Shown here: in pieces, positions 9,284-17,872 of the stretch | Numbering within the stretch: position 1 is the first letter of the stretch | Layout of the letters: each line of letters starts with the position of its first letter | DNA from: Paenibacillus radicis (ex Xue et al. 2023) | GTDB lineage: Bacteria; Bacillota; Bacilli; Paenibacillales; NBRC-103111 | Assembly: GCF_024722015.1 (NCBI RefSeq) | Contig: NZ_JANQBD010000014.1 | Location: 168,197 to 232,196 of the forward strand | Direction: 5' to 3' | DNA length: 64,000 nucleotides | Notes under the pieces: model-generated | What the model saw: only the letters and a program-made list of their open reading frames with translations | Told to the model about the DNA's origin: nothing | Databases searched by the model: none | Position numbers and translations under genes: made by a program

Positions 9284-10465
9284 CTAAACCCCCTCGACTT
9301 CCGCCTGTGCAAGATCAATCGCTCTAGATAGATCAGCAATCAGATCATCCACGTGCTCAATGCCTACTGAATAACGAAGCAACCGGTCATCCACACCAAG
9401 TTGTCGACGTATTTCTTCGGGAATGTCCGCATGAGTCTGGACCGCAGGGTAGGTCATAAGCGATTCTACTCCCCCAAGACTTTCCGCGAAAGCAATTAAT
9501 TTAATATGACGCAAAATCGGCTCAATGAATCGGGCATCCTTAAGCTTGAAGGAGAAAATACCCGTATTGCCTGAAGATTGCTTCTGCTGAATTTCATAGC
9601 CTGGATGAGTTTCCAAAGCCGGATAATATACGCTCTCCACCTGCGGATGCTGCAGAAGGAAGTGGGCCATTTGGGTAGCATTATACTGATGGCGTTCCAT
9701 ACGAATCGCCAACGTCTTCATGCCTCTCATCAACAGCCAGCTGTCCTGAGGGCCTAGTACGGCACCCATGGAATTATGTAAAAATGCCATTTGCTCAGAG
9801 AGTTCCTTGCCCTTGGTTACAATCAGACCGGCAAGCACATCATTGTGTCCGCCCAAATACTTCGTCGCACTGTGAATTACAATGTCGGCTCCGAGCTCAA
9901 TCGGGCGTTGGAAGAAAGGCGTTAACAACGTATTATCGACGATCGATAATATGCCTTTCTTCTGAGCCCATCCGCATACAAGCTCAAGGTCAGTAATCAT
10001 CATCAACGGGTTCGTCGGTGTTTCGATCAGTATCGCTTTGGTATTCGCAGTATAATGCGATTCCAATGCGTCCAGATCATTCGTGTCCACATAAGTTGCC
10101 GTTACACCAAAGCGGGACATGATTTTCTCCAGCAAACGATAAGTGCCTCCGTATAGATCAAGCGAGACAATCAGGTGATCTCCCTGGCTAAACAAGGCAA
10201 AGATCGTTTGCAGAGCAGCCATGCCTGAGCTGCAGGCAAAACCCGCGTCGCCGGATTCCAGCTGAGCGATAGCTTCCTCCAGCACCTTGCGCGTCGGACT
10301 TTTCGTGCGGGCATAATCAAAGCCGGTGCTTTGACCCAGCTGTGGATGGCGGAAAGCCGTTGCCTGGTAGATTGGGAAGCTCACCGCACCCGTAACCGGC
10401 TCCTCGATGGAACCGATTTGAGCCAATCGACTCTCGATTTTCAAATCCTTATTTTGTTCGTTCAT
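9284..10465 (-). CDS. metI: Cystathionine gamma-synthase / O-acetylhomoserine thiolyase
   Basis: PLP enzyme joining an activated homoserine ester with cysteine (or sulphide) to give cystathionine (or homocysteine). PLP lysine in SATKYLGGHNDV; other family blocks are DYARTKSPTR and TYPAVQTHADIP. 393 residues. Its ATG overlaps the metA stop by 4 bases, so translation is probably coupled. MetA here has the acetyl-type specificity residue, so the substrate should be O-acetylhomoserine. It is about as similar to metC as expected for an old duplication. Confidence 0.87.
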   Translation of the reverse strand: MNEQNKDLKIESRLAQIGSIEEPVTGAVSFPIYQATAFRHPQLGQSTGFDYARTKSPTRKVLEEAIAQLESGDAGFACSSGMAALQTIFALFSQGDHLIVSLDLYGGTYRLLEKIMSRFGVTATYVDTNDLDALESHYTANTKAILIETPTNPLMMITDLELVCGWAQKKGILSIVDNTLLTPFFQRPIELGADIVIHSATKYLGGHNDVLAGLIVTKGKELSEQMAFLHNSMGAVLGPQDSWLLMRGMKTLAIRMERHQYNATQMAHFLLQHPQVESVYYPALETHPGYEIQQKQSSGNTGIFSFKLKDARFIEPILRHIKLIAFAESLGGVESLMTYPAVQTHADIPEEIRRQLGVDDRLLRYSVGIEHVDDLIADLSRAIDLAQAEVEGV

Positions 10466-11388
10466 ATAGAAAAGTCCTCCTTGTGTAAGTCATACGGGGT
10501 TTCTTGGTACACGTAGTAGTTCAACCAATTGGAAAACAGCAGATTCGCATGGGCTCTCCATGAAACAAGAGGCGGCTTGGACGGGTCGTCATTAGGATAG
10601 TAGTTTTTAGGTACCTTTACGTCCATTCCTTTATTCACGTCACGGTCATATTCAGCCTTCAATGTACAAGCATCGTATTCAGAATGGCCGGTTACAAATA
10701 TATGCTTGCCATCTTTAGTTCCTACGATATACACACCGGCTTCAGGTGACTCCGATAATATTTCAAGATGAGCCACCTTATCGATATCCTCTTTGCGAAC
10801 CTCGGTATGACGGGATTGCGGTACCAGAAACATCTCGTCGAAGCCGCGCAGTAATTTAACGTTTTGCTTGGTGGTCACATGCGGGAATACGCCGAACATT
10901 TTCTCATCCAAACCGTATTTCGGTATACCAAAATGATAATAAAGTCCTGCCTGCGCTGCCCAACATATATGCAAAGTTGAAGTGACGTTGCTGCGGCTCC
11001 ATTTCAAAATTTGCTTTAGTTCTTCCCAGTAGGTTACATCTTCAAATTCCAGCTGCTCAACCGGCGCTCCAGTGATGATAAGACCGTCGAACTTCTCATG
11101 CCGGACATCCTCAAAGGTTTTATAAAATTGCTCCAAATGTTCAGCAGAAGTATTTTTCGAAGTATGCGTTCCCGGATGCAGCAGCACAAACTCCAACTGC
11201 AGCGGTGTATTGCCGATTAATCGCAAAATCTGAGTTTCTGTTGTTTCCTTGGTAGGCATCAAATTCAATATGGCAATCCTCAAGGGGCGGATATCCTGGT
11301 GATAAGCCACCGTTTCATCCATCACGAAAATATTCTCATTCAATAGGATGTCCTTAGCTGGCAAGTGGTCGGGGATTTTAATAGGCAT
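10462..11388 (-). CDS. metA: Homoserine O-acetyltransferase (MetA)
   Basis: Activates homoserine for methionine synthesis. The catalytic residues fall at the canonical numbers: Cys142 in HICWAAQ, and His235 and Glu237 in GHSEYD. Residue 111 is Glu (GAPVEQ); published work on MetA links Glu at 111 with acetyl-CoA use and Gly with succinyl-CoA, so acetyl transfer is predicted. 308 residues, full length. It is first in the operon and lies behind a SAM riboswitch. ATG follows AGGAGTG. Confidence 0.95.
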   Translation of the reverse strand: MPIKIPDHLPAKDILLNENIFVMDETVAYHQDIRPLRIAILNLMPTKETTETQILRLIGNTPLQLEFVLLHPGTHTSKNTSAEHLEQFYKTFEDVRHEKFDGLIITGAPVEQLEFEDVTYWEELKQILKWSRSNVTSTLHICWAAQAGLYYHFGIPKYGLDEKMFGVFPHVTTKQNVKLLRGFDEMFLVPQSRHTEVRKEDIDKVAHLEILSESPEAGVYIVGTKDGKHIFVTGHSEYDACTLKAEYDRDVNKGMDVKVPKNYYPNDDPSKPPLVSWRAHANLLFSNWLNYYVYQETPYDLHKEDFSI

Positions 11389-11479
11389 GGGTAAATCACT
11401 CCTTTAAGTGGTTTCGCAGAAAGCTTGCTTCTTAAGCATTATCTCCGTTGTATATCATCGAAATCCCGCAAAAAGGCAC

Positions 11480-11679
11480 AAAAAAGGCCTTTTTCGCGCA
11501 AACGAGAAAGGCCTTGTTATATACTTAACAATGTCCTCTCTCATCTCTCAGAAGCTTGAAGCTTCCGCAAGAATTAGCACCGTGCATTCTTCTATCTACA
11601 CGCTGTTAGCGTATTGACAAAAGTTTGTCGGTTGCCGGGTGTCATAGGGCTAGTCCCTCCACCTGCTCTTGATAAGAGT
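11480..11679 (-). promoter_or_regulatory. SAM-I (S-box) riboswitch with terminator
   Basis: On the minus strand the aptamer (11535-11679) opens with CTCTTATCAAGAGC, then GGTGGAGGGACT, GCCCTATGACACCCGGCAAC, GGTGCTAATTC and closes with GATGAGAG, all hallmarks of the S-box. A strong terminator (AAGGCCTTTCTCG paired with CGAAAAAGGCCTT, then TTTTTT; 11480-11516) follows, about 90 bases before metA. High SAM should stop transcription of metA-metI-metC. Confidence 0.97.
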
Positions 11680-11711
11680 TTAAATCTAAAGTTTATTAAG
11701 TTGTCATCTGG

Positions 11712-11867
11712 ATCATTCAGCATGGCTGAATTATAAGATTCAGATGTTATAAGAAAAGCTTTCATTCGATGCTTATTCGATGAAGATACATTCGTGTATA
11801 AGCGGTAGCTTTTCTTGAAACACCTAAATCATTCAGCTTGGCTGAATTATAAGATTCAGATGTTATA
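11712..11867. repeat. 40-bp direct repeats flanking an inverted repeat
   Basis: Two 40-base copies (11712-11751 and 11828-11867) differ at one base. Each contains the palindrome TTCAGC-3-GCTGAA followed by TTATAAGATTCAG. Between them lies a 10-bp inverted repeat, AAGAAAAGCT (11751-11760) and AGCTTTTCTT (11807-11816). The set sits between the Met riboswitch and the corA promoter. No coding frame or known element is recognised; a small non-autonomous mobile remnant or a paired regulatory structure are both possible. Confidence 0.75.
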
Positions 11868-12017
11868 GAAATACTTTATACGAAAACTTCTTTAACGTCA
11901 AGCGCTCAAAAAATGTTGAAATGTTGAACCGATCCGCCCATTCTGAGGACCCTCTCCCCGCTTTTTTGCATACAGTATCATACATACAAAAAACATATGG
12001 AATCCATTCATTTCACC

Positions 12018-12046
12018 TTGATGTGTGGAAAATGAAGGGTTATACT
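12018..12046 (+). promoter_or_regulatory. Promoter of the corA leader
   Basis: TTGATG (12018-12023), exactly 17 bases, TATACT (12041-12046). The predicted start near 12052 gives corA a leader of about 310 bases, long for a simple gene. Possible hairpin at 12303-12342 just upstream of corA; no T-run follows it. Confidence 0.65.
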
Positions 12047-12089
12047 AGACAAGTATTAGACAACACTAGCAAAGGGGTGCAGCAATCGA

Positions 12090-12197
12090 ATGGACGGAGA
12101 CCCGAGGAGTAGTATCTGCGTTCAAGTACAACCGAATATTTCGTTTGGAATGCAGCCGGCTTACGCCGCCGATTTGCTTGCGCCGAACAGACCTTAG
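12090..12197 (+). CDS. Possible 35-residue leader peptide before corA
   Basis: A short frame opens with ATG about 40 bases into the predicted corA transcript. AAAGGGGTG lies upstream, though at a rather long spacing of about 12 bases. The peptide starts MDGDP and ends LLAPNRP, with five prolines and acidic residues at the front. Leader peptides rich in acidic residues and proline are known to sense low Mg2+ before mgtA and corA in enterobacteria; a similar role here is only an inference. It may also be a chance frame. Confidence 0.3.
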   Translation: MDGDPRSSICVQVQPNISFGMQPAYAADLLAPNRP

Positions 12198-12367
12198 CCG
12201 CTTTATCCTAATTTTACGGTTGATCTCATCCAATTTTACCTAAGGAGCTGTCTCGCACAAATCGACGACGTTTCTTCTGTGCTGTATTCCTCACGGTTAC
12301 AGTGCAACCATGACTTCAGACACTATGAAGTTTGGTTGTCACTTATCTATGTGAAGGGGTGGGGCAG

Positions 12368-13303
12368 ATGAAAACACGTTTGGTGCAGGACGGTATTTTT
12401 ACGTTGGTTGAAGATGTAACACATGCAATGGAAGCGCCGGAGCACGGCTTTTACTGGATTGATGCGGATACTGAGGATTTGGAGATTCTCCAGCCTTTAT
12501 TCCATCTTCATGAATTGGCTGTAGAGGACTGCTTGACTGAAGAAGAACAACGTCCCAAAATCGAACTTTATGATTCTAATTATTTCATAGTGATTAATAG
12601 CATTCGTTTTGATGATGAGGAAATCTTTCTGCGAGCTTTGAACATTTTTCTTGGCAAGCATTATATTATTACGGTTACACGCCAAAAAATTAATGAATTG
12701 CGCGCTTTAAAACCCATTTTGTGGGAGGAAGAGGTTGCCGCGCCGGACCGTTTTCTTTATCACTTGATGGATCTTGTAGTTGATAATTATACCAGCGTTG
12801 GCGATCGGATTGAGGTTAAGATCGAGAAGCTGGAAGAAGATATATTAATGCACACCAAGAAATCTCACTTGAACGAAATCATCGGTTTGCGAAGTGAAAT
12901 TTTATGGTTGAAAAAGGTTCTCGTTCCACAAAAAGAAGTAATCTCCACTTTAAACAAAAAGGAACTTAGGTTGATCAGCGAGCCGCTCAAAAAATATTTT
13001 GGAGACATTTACGAAAATGCCGTCAAAATCTCAGAAACATTCGATACATTCCGCGATTTGATGGCCAACTTACGTGAGGCCTACCAATCCAGCCTGGCCA
13101 ACCGAGCGAATGAGATTATGCGTGTTTTTACGGCATTAACTACCATATTCATGCCGCTCACATTTATAACCGGTATTTATGGAATGAACTTCGAATATAT
13201 CCCTGGTATTCATTGGGAGTATGGCGGGGTTGCCGCTGTCATTTTCATGGTGCTTGTCGGAATATCCATGTTGGTTTTGTTCCGAAAAAAGGATTGGCTG
13301 TAA
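12368..13303 (+). CDS. corA: CorA-family magnesium/divalent cation transporter
   Basis: Pentameric membrane channel for Mg2+ (also Co2+/Ni2+). 311 residues: a large cytoplasmic domain with long helices, then two membrane helices at the C-terminus joined by the loop that holds the hallmark YGMNFE. The basic tail FRKKDWL is typical. ATG at 12368 is chosen because GAAGGGGTGGGG lies directly upstream; the frame is open to 12332 but that ATG has no ribosome site. It is transcribed alone, with a long leader. Confidence 0.94.
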   Translation: MKTRLVQDGIFTLVEDVTHAMEAPEHGFYWIDADTEDLEILQPLFHLHELAVEDCLTEEEQRPKIELYDSNYFIVINSIRFDDEEIFLRALNIFLGKHYIITVTRQKINELRALKPILWEEEVAAPDRFLYHLMDLVVDNYTSVGDRIEVKIEKLEEDILMHTKKSHLNEIIGLRSEILWLKKVLVPQKEVISTLNKKELRLISEPLKKYFGDIYENAVKISETFDTFRDLMANLREAYQSSLANRANEIMRVFTALTTIFMPLTFITGIYGMNFEYIPGIHWEYGGVAAVIFMVLVGISMLVLFRKKDWL

Positions 13304-13315
13304 CCAATTTTTGCA

Positions 13316-13356
13316 AAGCTTCTGCCTTGGCATCCAGCCAGCGCGGAGGCTTTTTT
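13316..13356 (+). terminator. Terminator of corA
   Basis: AAGCTTCTGC pairs with GCGGAGGCTT (two wobble pairs), followed by TTTTTT. Confidence 0.75.
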
Positions 13357-13434
13357 CATGAAATTTCACCTCATGTTTCAAAATATTCTGAAATGTTTAA
13401 TAAATTAGATAAACCGAATAGAGAGGTGATAGCC

Positions 13435-13866
13435 ATGTTCAACAAAATATTGGTTGCCTATGACGGTTCCGAAACAGCGCAAAACGCATTGCATAAAGCT
13501 ATTGAGATGAAAATGACATTAAAGGATTCTTATCTGGAAGTCGTACATGTATTCCAAGTCGCTAGTGCCGTTCTTGGCGATGCACTCTTAACCGCACCTG
13601 TAATGGTGCAAGACGATCTGTATGAAGCAGCTGAGACACTAACAAGTGAAGTCAGACAGCAGATTGCCCATCTTCCCTTTGCAGCGGCTACATTACTTGA
13701 TGGCGGACCGCCAGCCAAAGTCATTTTAGACTATGCCGAAGAGCATCAATTTGATCTTATCATCTCGGGGAGCAGAGGTTTAGGAACGTTCAAGGAGCTG
13801 CTGCTGGGCAGTGTGAGCTACGAAATTGTACAACATGCCAAGATACCCGTGTTAATTGTTAAATAA
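13435..13866 (+). CDS. Universal stress protein (UspA family)
   Basis: A 143-residue soluble protein with the complete UspA fold: ILVAYDGSE at the N-terminus and the ATP-binding signature GSRGLGTFKELLLGS (G-2x-G-9x-G-S) near residue 110, so it belongs to the ATP-binding class. ATG at 13435 follows GAGAGGTG by 5 bases. It may be co-transcribed with corA by readthrough, but a terminator lies between them. Function beyond stress adaptation is unknown for most of the family. Confidence 0.9.
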   Translation: MFNKILVAYDGSETAQNALHKAIEMKMTLKDSYLEVVHVFQVASAVLGDALLTAPVMVQDDLYEAAETLTSEVRQQIAHLPFAAATLLDGGPPAKVILDYAEEHQFDLIISGSRGLGTFKELLLGSVSYEIVQHAKIPVLIVK

Positions 13867-13964
13867 ATTAGCTATAAACCTACTTCAGCTAAACATTAGG
13901 CGCATTCACCTGCAGTGATATTTGCCATCATTCTTAATTGATATCTTCACAAAGCCCATATACC

Positions 13965-14020
13965 AAAAAGGCTTTTCACCCTGCCCTGCAAACCTATGAG
14001 GCGAAGTGAAAAGCCTTTTC
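13965..14020. terminator. Bidirectional terminator between usp and the HRDC gene
   Basis: AAAAGGCTTTTCAC and GTGAAAAGCCTTTT form a perfect 14-bp stem in the gap between the convergent genes. Confidence 0.85.
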
Positions 14021-14041
14021 AAATCATCCAAAAGCCCACTA

Positions 14042-15055
14042 TTAGCCCGCTTCAGCCTGCCTCACCGTATTCACACGGCGGAACTTCATCCGCAGTACTC
14101 TTAACCATTCATAAATGCGGTCCACTTCCTTAGCTTCAAGCTCTTCTTGCTTATATAAAGCTTGCAGAACCGGCTTCAAATAACGGTCTCCTTGCAGCTC
14201 AAAGGCAGCCCAAGCCAATTCTTGCTCCTCCGCGGATACATCGAGGAGCATTCTCTCGATATATGGCTCCAGATCATAGCCTTCCCGATCCAGCTCCTCA
14301 ATCCATAGCAGCAGATCTCTTCGCTGCAGCTGAGTCTGCTCCCGCAATGCATCCAAGCTGTCGCCGCGTGTAATAGCTTCAAGCAGCTTGCGCTTGGTAT
14401 CCCGCTTATTCTGATCTGCCTTCAGCTTGCGGTCCTTCTCATGCTGCAGCCATGCATTGAACTTGGCTGGGTCAACCTCTGCTTCCACCCAATGCAGTGG
14501 AAACACAGTGCCTCTTTCATGCTTTTGCGTATACTCAAGCAAGTCATTGCCATAAGCTGCGATCTTGCTTGCACCTAGACCAGGAAGCTGCCGCAGCTCC
14601 TCCAGACTATGCGGAAGAAAAGTGCAGATCATACGCAGCAAGCGATTCGTAGCAACCAGAAATGGCGATTTCCCCTCCAAGCTTGACTGCTTTAGCCGCC
14701 ACTGCCGCAGCTGCTCGTACAGCTCATCATTCACATGGATTTCACTATAATAATGCAAAAGCTGAGCTTGTGCCGCTCTGCTCTCAAGATTTACAGCATC
14801 CGACTGAACCCTGCCATCGAATATAGGTGTGAACCCTTGACATTGTTTCGTAAAAATATGAGTTCGGAATACGGTCAGCATTTCTTCCATGCTAATACCC
14901 TCATACCATGACTCCTGTAATAACAACACATGTCCATCCATTTCCTTCCAATCCACAAACCAATTCCCTTGATTTTCACTTATGGAAACCTGAGCACTGC
15001 GTACCTGATCGTCCCCCACCTTCATCTCCAGGCTGTTCAAAAACATCATATTCAA
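14042..15055 (-). CDS. HRDC-domain protein
   Basis: Residues about 110-185 form an HRDC domain (LYEQLRQWR, SPFLVATNRLLRMI, LPGLGASKIAAYGNDLL), a helical nucleic-acid-binding module otherwise found in RecQ and RNase D. The C-terminal part has helical segments that look like a winged-helix (GDSLDALREQTQLQRRDLLLW). No helicase or nuclease motif is present, so it is a stand-alone HRDC protein of unknown role. Start: GGAGGG precedes two TTG codons and an ATG; the TTG at 15055 is best spaced (7 bases). A terminator-like hairpin lies in its leader. Confidence 0.75.
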   Translation of the reverse strand: MNMMFLNSLEMKVGDDQVRSAQVSISENQGNWFVDWKEMDGHVLLLQESWYEGISMEEMLTVFRTHIFTKQCQGFTPIFDGRVQSDAVNLESRAAQAQLLHYYSEIHVNDELYEQLRQWRLKQSSLEGKSPFLVATNRLLRMICTFLPHSLEELRQLPGLGASKIAAYGNDLLEYTQKHERGTVFPLHWVEAEVDPAKFNAWLQHEKDRKLKADQNKRDTKRKLLEAITRGDSLDALREQTQLQRRDLLLWIEELDREGYDLEPYIERMLLDVSAEEQELAWAAFELQGDRYLKPVLQALYKQEELEAKEVDRIYEWLRVLRMKFRRVNTVRQAEAG

Positions 15056-15087
15056 CAAGCATCCCTCCAACATGTATTATTCAAACG

Positions 15088-15126
15088 CAAAAAAGCACCC
15101 CTCCTACAAAAGTAAGAGAGGTGCTT
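15088..15126 (-). terminator. Terminator-like hairpin in the HRDC leader
   Basis: On the minus strand AAGCACC pairs with GGTGCTT (with a further CTC/GAG extension) and is followed by TTTTTT. It lies about 18 bases after the predicted start point and 33 bases before the HRDC start codon. No minus-strand gene is upstream that would need it, so an attenuator or a small terminated RNA is plausible. Confidence 0.6.
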
Positions 15127-15150
15127 CCTCAACGGTTTGAAATTATTTCC

Positions 15151-15179
15151 ATATTATCACAATATGGGGAATGTGGCAA
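15151..15179 (-). promoter_or_regulatory. Promoter of the HRDC gene
   Basis: TTGCCA (15174-15179), 17 bases, TAATAT (15151-15156) on the minus strand. Confidence 0.65.
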
Positions 15180-15282
15180 TAGACAAAAGAGAATTCCCTC
15201 GAAATACGGCGAAAAATGGATAATAGCTTAAGCAATGGACAACCTATACTCAAAATCACTATTTAAGGAGGTGCCCGCAGCC

Positions 15283-15588
15283 ATGAGTTCTTTTCAAAAG
15301 AAAAATAAATTCATCGAAGAGGAACGTCATAAGTATACCGATCTGGCAAGCGTGGAATCTCAGCGCAATGACCTGATAGCCGAGGAATTTCCCGAAGGCC
15401 CCTACGGCTCAAGCCTTATATCTGAGACTCTTGGGAAAAGCACGCCTTGGCGTGAGGATCAGCGCCCGCCAAATCGCTTTACCTATGAAAACCGCGAGCT
15501 GCACGCAGGTATTTCACGTGATTACCCTGGAGCACACCCAACCCATGATTCCTCAGGCGATGACGATGTGGAAACTCTTGAAGAATAG
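15283..15588 (+). CDS. Small conserved-type cytosolic protein, unknown
   Basis: 101 residues, hydrophilic, with no signal peptide or membrane segment and an acidic tail (SGDDDVETLEE). ATG at 15283 follows AAGGAGGTGCCCGCAGCC, a near-perfect ribosome site, which supports a real gene; an in-frame ATG at 15235 has none. Middle part has PEGPYGS and TPWREDQRPPNRFTYE, suggesting a mostly unstructured protein. Family not recognised with certainty; similar short proteins occur in paenibacilli. Confidence 0.7.
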   Translation: MSSFQKKNKFIEEERHKYTDLASVESQRNDLIAEEFPEGPYGSSLISETLGKSTPWREDQRPPNRFTYENRELHAGISRDYPGAHPTHDSSGDDDVETLEE

Positions 15589-15611
15589 GCCCTACCCAGA
15601 TGGTGTAAATG

Positions 15612-15650
15612 CAAAAACGGCAGAAAGGACATTACTGCCCCTCCTGCCGT
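15612..15650 (-). terminator. Terminator of ilvD
   Basis: ACGGCAG arms form a hairpin followed on the minus strand by TTTTTGC, 15 bases after the ilvD stop. Confidence 0.8.
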
Positions 15651-15664
15651 ATCTTATATTAACA

Positions 15665-17350
15665 TTAGATCTTCATAACTCCGCCAGTACTTGCGGAAGT
15701 AACCAGCTTCGAATAACGAGCCAAATATCCTGTTTTAACCTTCGGCTCGAAGCCCTTCCAGTTCGCCTTACGACGTTCCATCTCTTCATCAGAGATTTGA
15801 AGGTCAATCGTACGATTAACAAGATCCAGCTCAATAATATCGCCGTCTTCGACGAAAGCTATCGGACCGCCTTCAGCCGCTTCCGGTGAGATATGCCCAA
15901 GACTAATTCCGCGGGAAGCGCCGGAGAAGCGGCCATCGGTAATAAGAGCTACCTTGGCGCCTAAGCCCATTCCAACGATTTGCGAAGTAGGTGCAAGCAT
16001 TTCCGGCATCCCTGGTCCACCCTTCGGACCTTCATAACGGATAACGACAACATGCCCTTCTTTTACTTTACCGTTAGCAATTCCAGACAAAGCTTCATCC
16101 TGGGACTCGAAGCAAATAGCAGGTCCTTTATGGTAGCCGCCAACTTCTTTATCGACTGCGCCTACTTTAATAATACTTCCGTGAGGAGCAATATTACCGA
16201 ATAATACAGCCAATCCGCCTTGCTCGCTATGCGGGTTGTCCAATGGATGGATAACGTCCTTATTCAAAATTTCGCAACCAGCTACATTCTCACGAAGCGT
16301 TTGACCGGTTACAGTAATGCAATCCCCATTCAATGCGCCCGGTTTTTTCAACAGCTCATTGATAATTGCACTTACGCCGCCAGCATTATGAACATCCTCA
16401 ATGTGATAATCGGAAGCCGGAGCAATCTTCGCCAAGTGAGGCACTCGCTTAGCTACTTCGTTGATACGCTCAATCGGATATTCAAATCCTGCTTCATGTG
16501 CAAGAGCCAATGTATGAAGTACAGTGTTAGTTGAACCACCCATTGCCATATCAAGAGCAAATGCATTATCGATAGCTTCCAATGTAACGATATCACGTGG
16601 CTTGATATCCAGCTTGATAAGCTCCATAAGCTGCTTCGCTGAGCGCTTAACAAATTCCTTACGTTCTTCTGCTACAGCAAGAATCGTTCCGTTACCCGGA
16701 AGCGCAAGGCCAAGACCTTCTGCCAAACAGTTCATAGAGTTAGCTGTGAACATGCCTGAACATGAACCACATGTAGGACAACCGTATTGTTCAAGCTCGG
16801 TCAAATCCGCTTCTTCAATTCTGCCGGCTTGGAAAGCTCCTACACCCTCGAACACGGAGGAAAGGGAGATCGATTTACCGTTCTTGTCTTTACCCGCTTT
16901 CATAGGGCCGCCGCTTACAAACATTGTCGGGATATTGACACGCAGTGCTCCCATCATCATACCCGGGGTGATTTTATCACAGTTTGGAATACAGACCATG
17001 CCATCGAACCAATGGGCTGCAACTACGGTTTCAAGGGAATCCGCAATAATTTCACGGCTTGGCAATGAATAACGCATGCCGATATGGCCCATTGCAATTC
17101 CGTCATCTACACCGATTGTATTAAATTCAAAAGGCACGCCGCCCGCTTCACGGATTGCTTCCTTAACGATTTTTCCGAACTCCTGAAGATGAACATGACC
17201 AGGGACAATATCGATGTAAGAGTTACATACAGCAATAAATGGCTTGTCGAAATCTTCCTCTTTGACTCCTGCAGCACGCAGCAAACTGCGATGTGGTGCG
17301 CGATCAAAGCCTTTTTTAATCATATCACTTCTCATTTTGGTTTTAGACAT
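15665..17350 (-). CDS. ilvD: Dihydroxy-acid dehydratase
   Basis: Iron-sulphur enzyme of valine, leucine and isoleucine synthesis; dehydrates 2,3-dihydroxy acids to 2-oxo acids. 561 residues, full length. The cluster and metal-binding cysteines are in FIAVCNSY, PNCDKITPGM and GCPTCGSCSGMF; the C-terminal DGRFSGASRG block is present. The start ATG follows GGGAGGCC. It stands alone here, away from any ilvBHC-leu operon. No T-box is seen in the short leader. Confidence 0.97.
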   Translation of the reverse strand: MSKTKMRSDMIKKGFDRAPHRSLLRAAGVKEEDFDKPFIAVCNSYIDIVPGHVHLQEFGKIVKEAIREAGGVPFEFNTIGVDDGIAMGHIGMRYSLPSREIIADSLETVVAAHWFDGMVCIPNCDKITPGMMMGALRVNIPTMFVSGGPMKAGKDKNGKSISLSSVFEGVGAFQAGRIEEADLTELEQYGCPTCGSCSGMFTANSMNCLAEGLGLALPGNGTILAVAEERKEFVKRSAKQLMELIKLDIKPRDIVTLEAIDNAFALDMAMGGSTNTVLHTLALAHEAGFEYPIERINEVAKRVPHLAKIAPASDYHIEDVHNAGGVSAIINELLKKPGALNGDCITVTGQTLRENVAGCEILNKDVIHPLDNPHSEQGGLAVLFGNIAPHGSIIKVGAVDKEVGGYHKGPAICFESQDEALSGIANGKVKEGHVVVIRYEGPKGGPGMPEMLAPTSQIVGMGLGAKVALITDGRFSGASRGISLGHISPEAAEGGPIAFVEDGDIIELDLVNRTIDLQISDEEMERRKANWKGFEPKVKTGYLARYSKLVTSASTGGVMKI

Positions 17351-17477
17351 TTCAAGTACGGCCTCCCGTTTCTTTTAGGGTCAATTGCATGGTACTCATG
17401 ATGCTTGCATTCTTTAAATTCTATCATGTTTGACCGAAAATGAAAACGTTAAGTACCGAAATAGATGCTCTTTCCTT

Positions 17478-17506
17478 TTGCCGGAACTCCAATGTTCATG
17501 TATAAT
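17478..17506 (+). promoter_or_regulatory. Promoter of the DUF3055-like gene
   Basis: TTGCCG, 17 bases, perfect TATAAT (17501-17506); about 45 bases before the start codon. Confidence 0.75.
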
Positions 17507-17550
17507 CAGGTTACACTGCAATTATGAACTGAACGGAGTGACATGACATT

Positions 17551-17844
17551 ATGTTTGATTTTGATTATTTATATGATACGAATGAGGAAACAACAACCCG
17601 CTTTGTCTGTTTTGTAGGGGCATCGCTGCATCGTTTCGATCTGGCTATCACTAATACGAACCGTTTTTATGGAAAGAAGCTTATTACTGATTTGCAGTCC
17701 GGGAAAACAGCCGTTATTGGTCCAGATGATTTGCAGGAAGAAGGCTATCTGGAGCATGTTTTCAAGATCTCGGAAGAAGAAGCCGGCGAATTGACTGAAT
17801 TCCTGTCACAAATCGTAGGTACCATTAACTTTACAGACATCTGA
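17551..17844 (+). CDS. DUF3055 / SAV0927-like small protein
   Basis: 97 residues, acidic, cytosolic. The pattern of RFVCFVGASLHRFDLAI, FYGKKLITDLQSGKTAVIG and DDLQEEGYLEHVFKISEEEA resembles the DUF3055 family of Bacillales, whose function is unknown. ATG follows CGGAGTG; it has its own promoter and terminator (17873-17909). Family call from memory, not from a search. Confidence 0.65.
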   Translation: MFDFDYLYDTNEETTTRFVCFVGASLHRFDLAITNTNRFYGKKLITDLQSGKTAVIGPDDLQEEGYLEHVFKISEEEAGELTEFLSQIVGTINFTDI

Positions 17845-17872
17845 TCTGATCGGGTCCACCCGAAAGACCGGG

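Noticed and set aside
11921..12112. 63-codon plus-strand frame upstream of corA
   Set aside because: No ribosome site, it spans the predicted corA promoter, and the composition is not protein-like.
12052..12367. M-box or manganese riboswitch before corA
   Set aside because: The leader is long enough, but neither consensus could be matched; only a generic leader is claimed.
15431..15889. 152-codon plus-strand frame over the end of ilvD
   Set aside because: Lies antisense to ilvD and overlaps the 15283 gene; no ribosome site.
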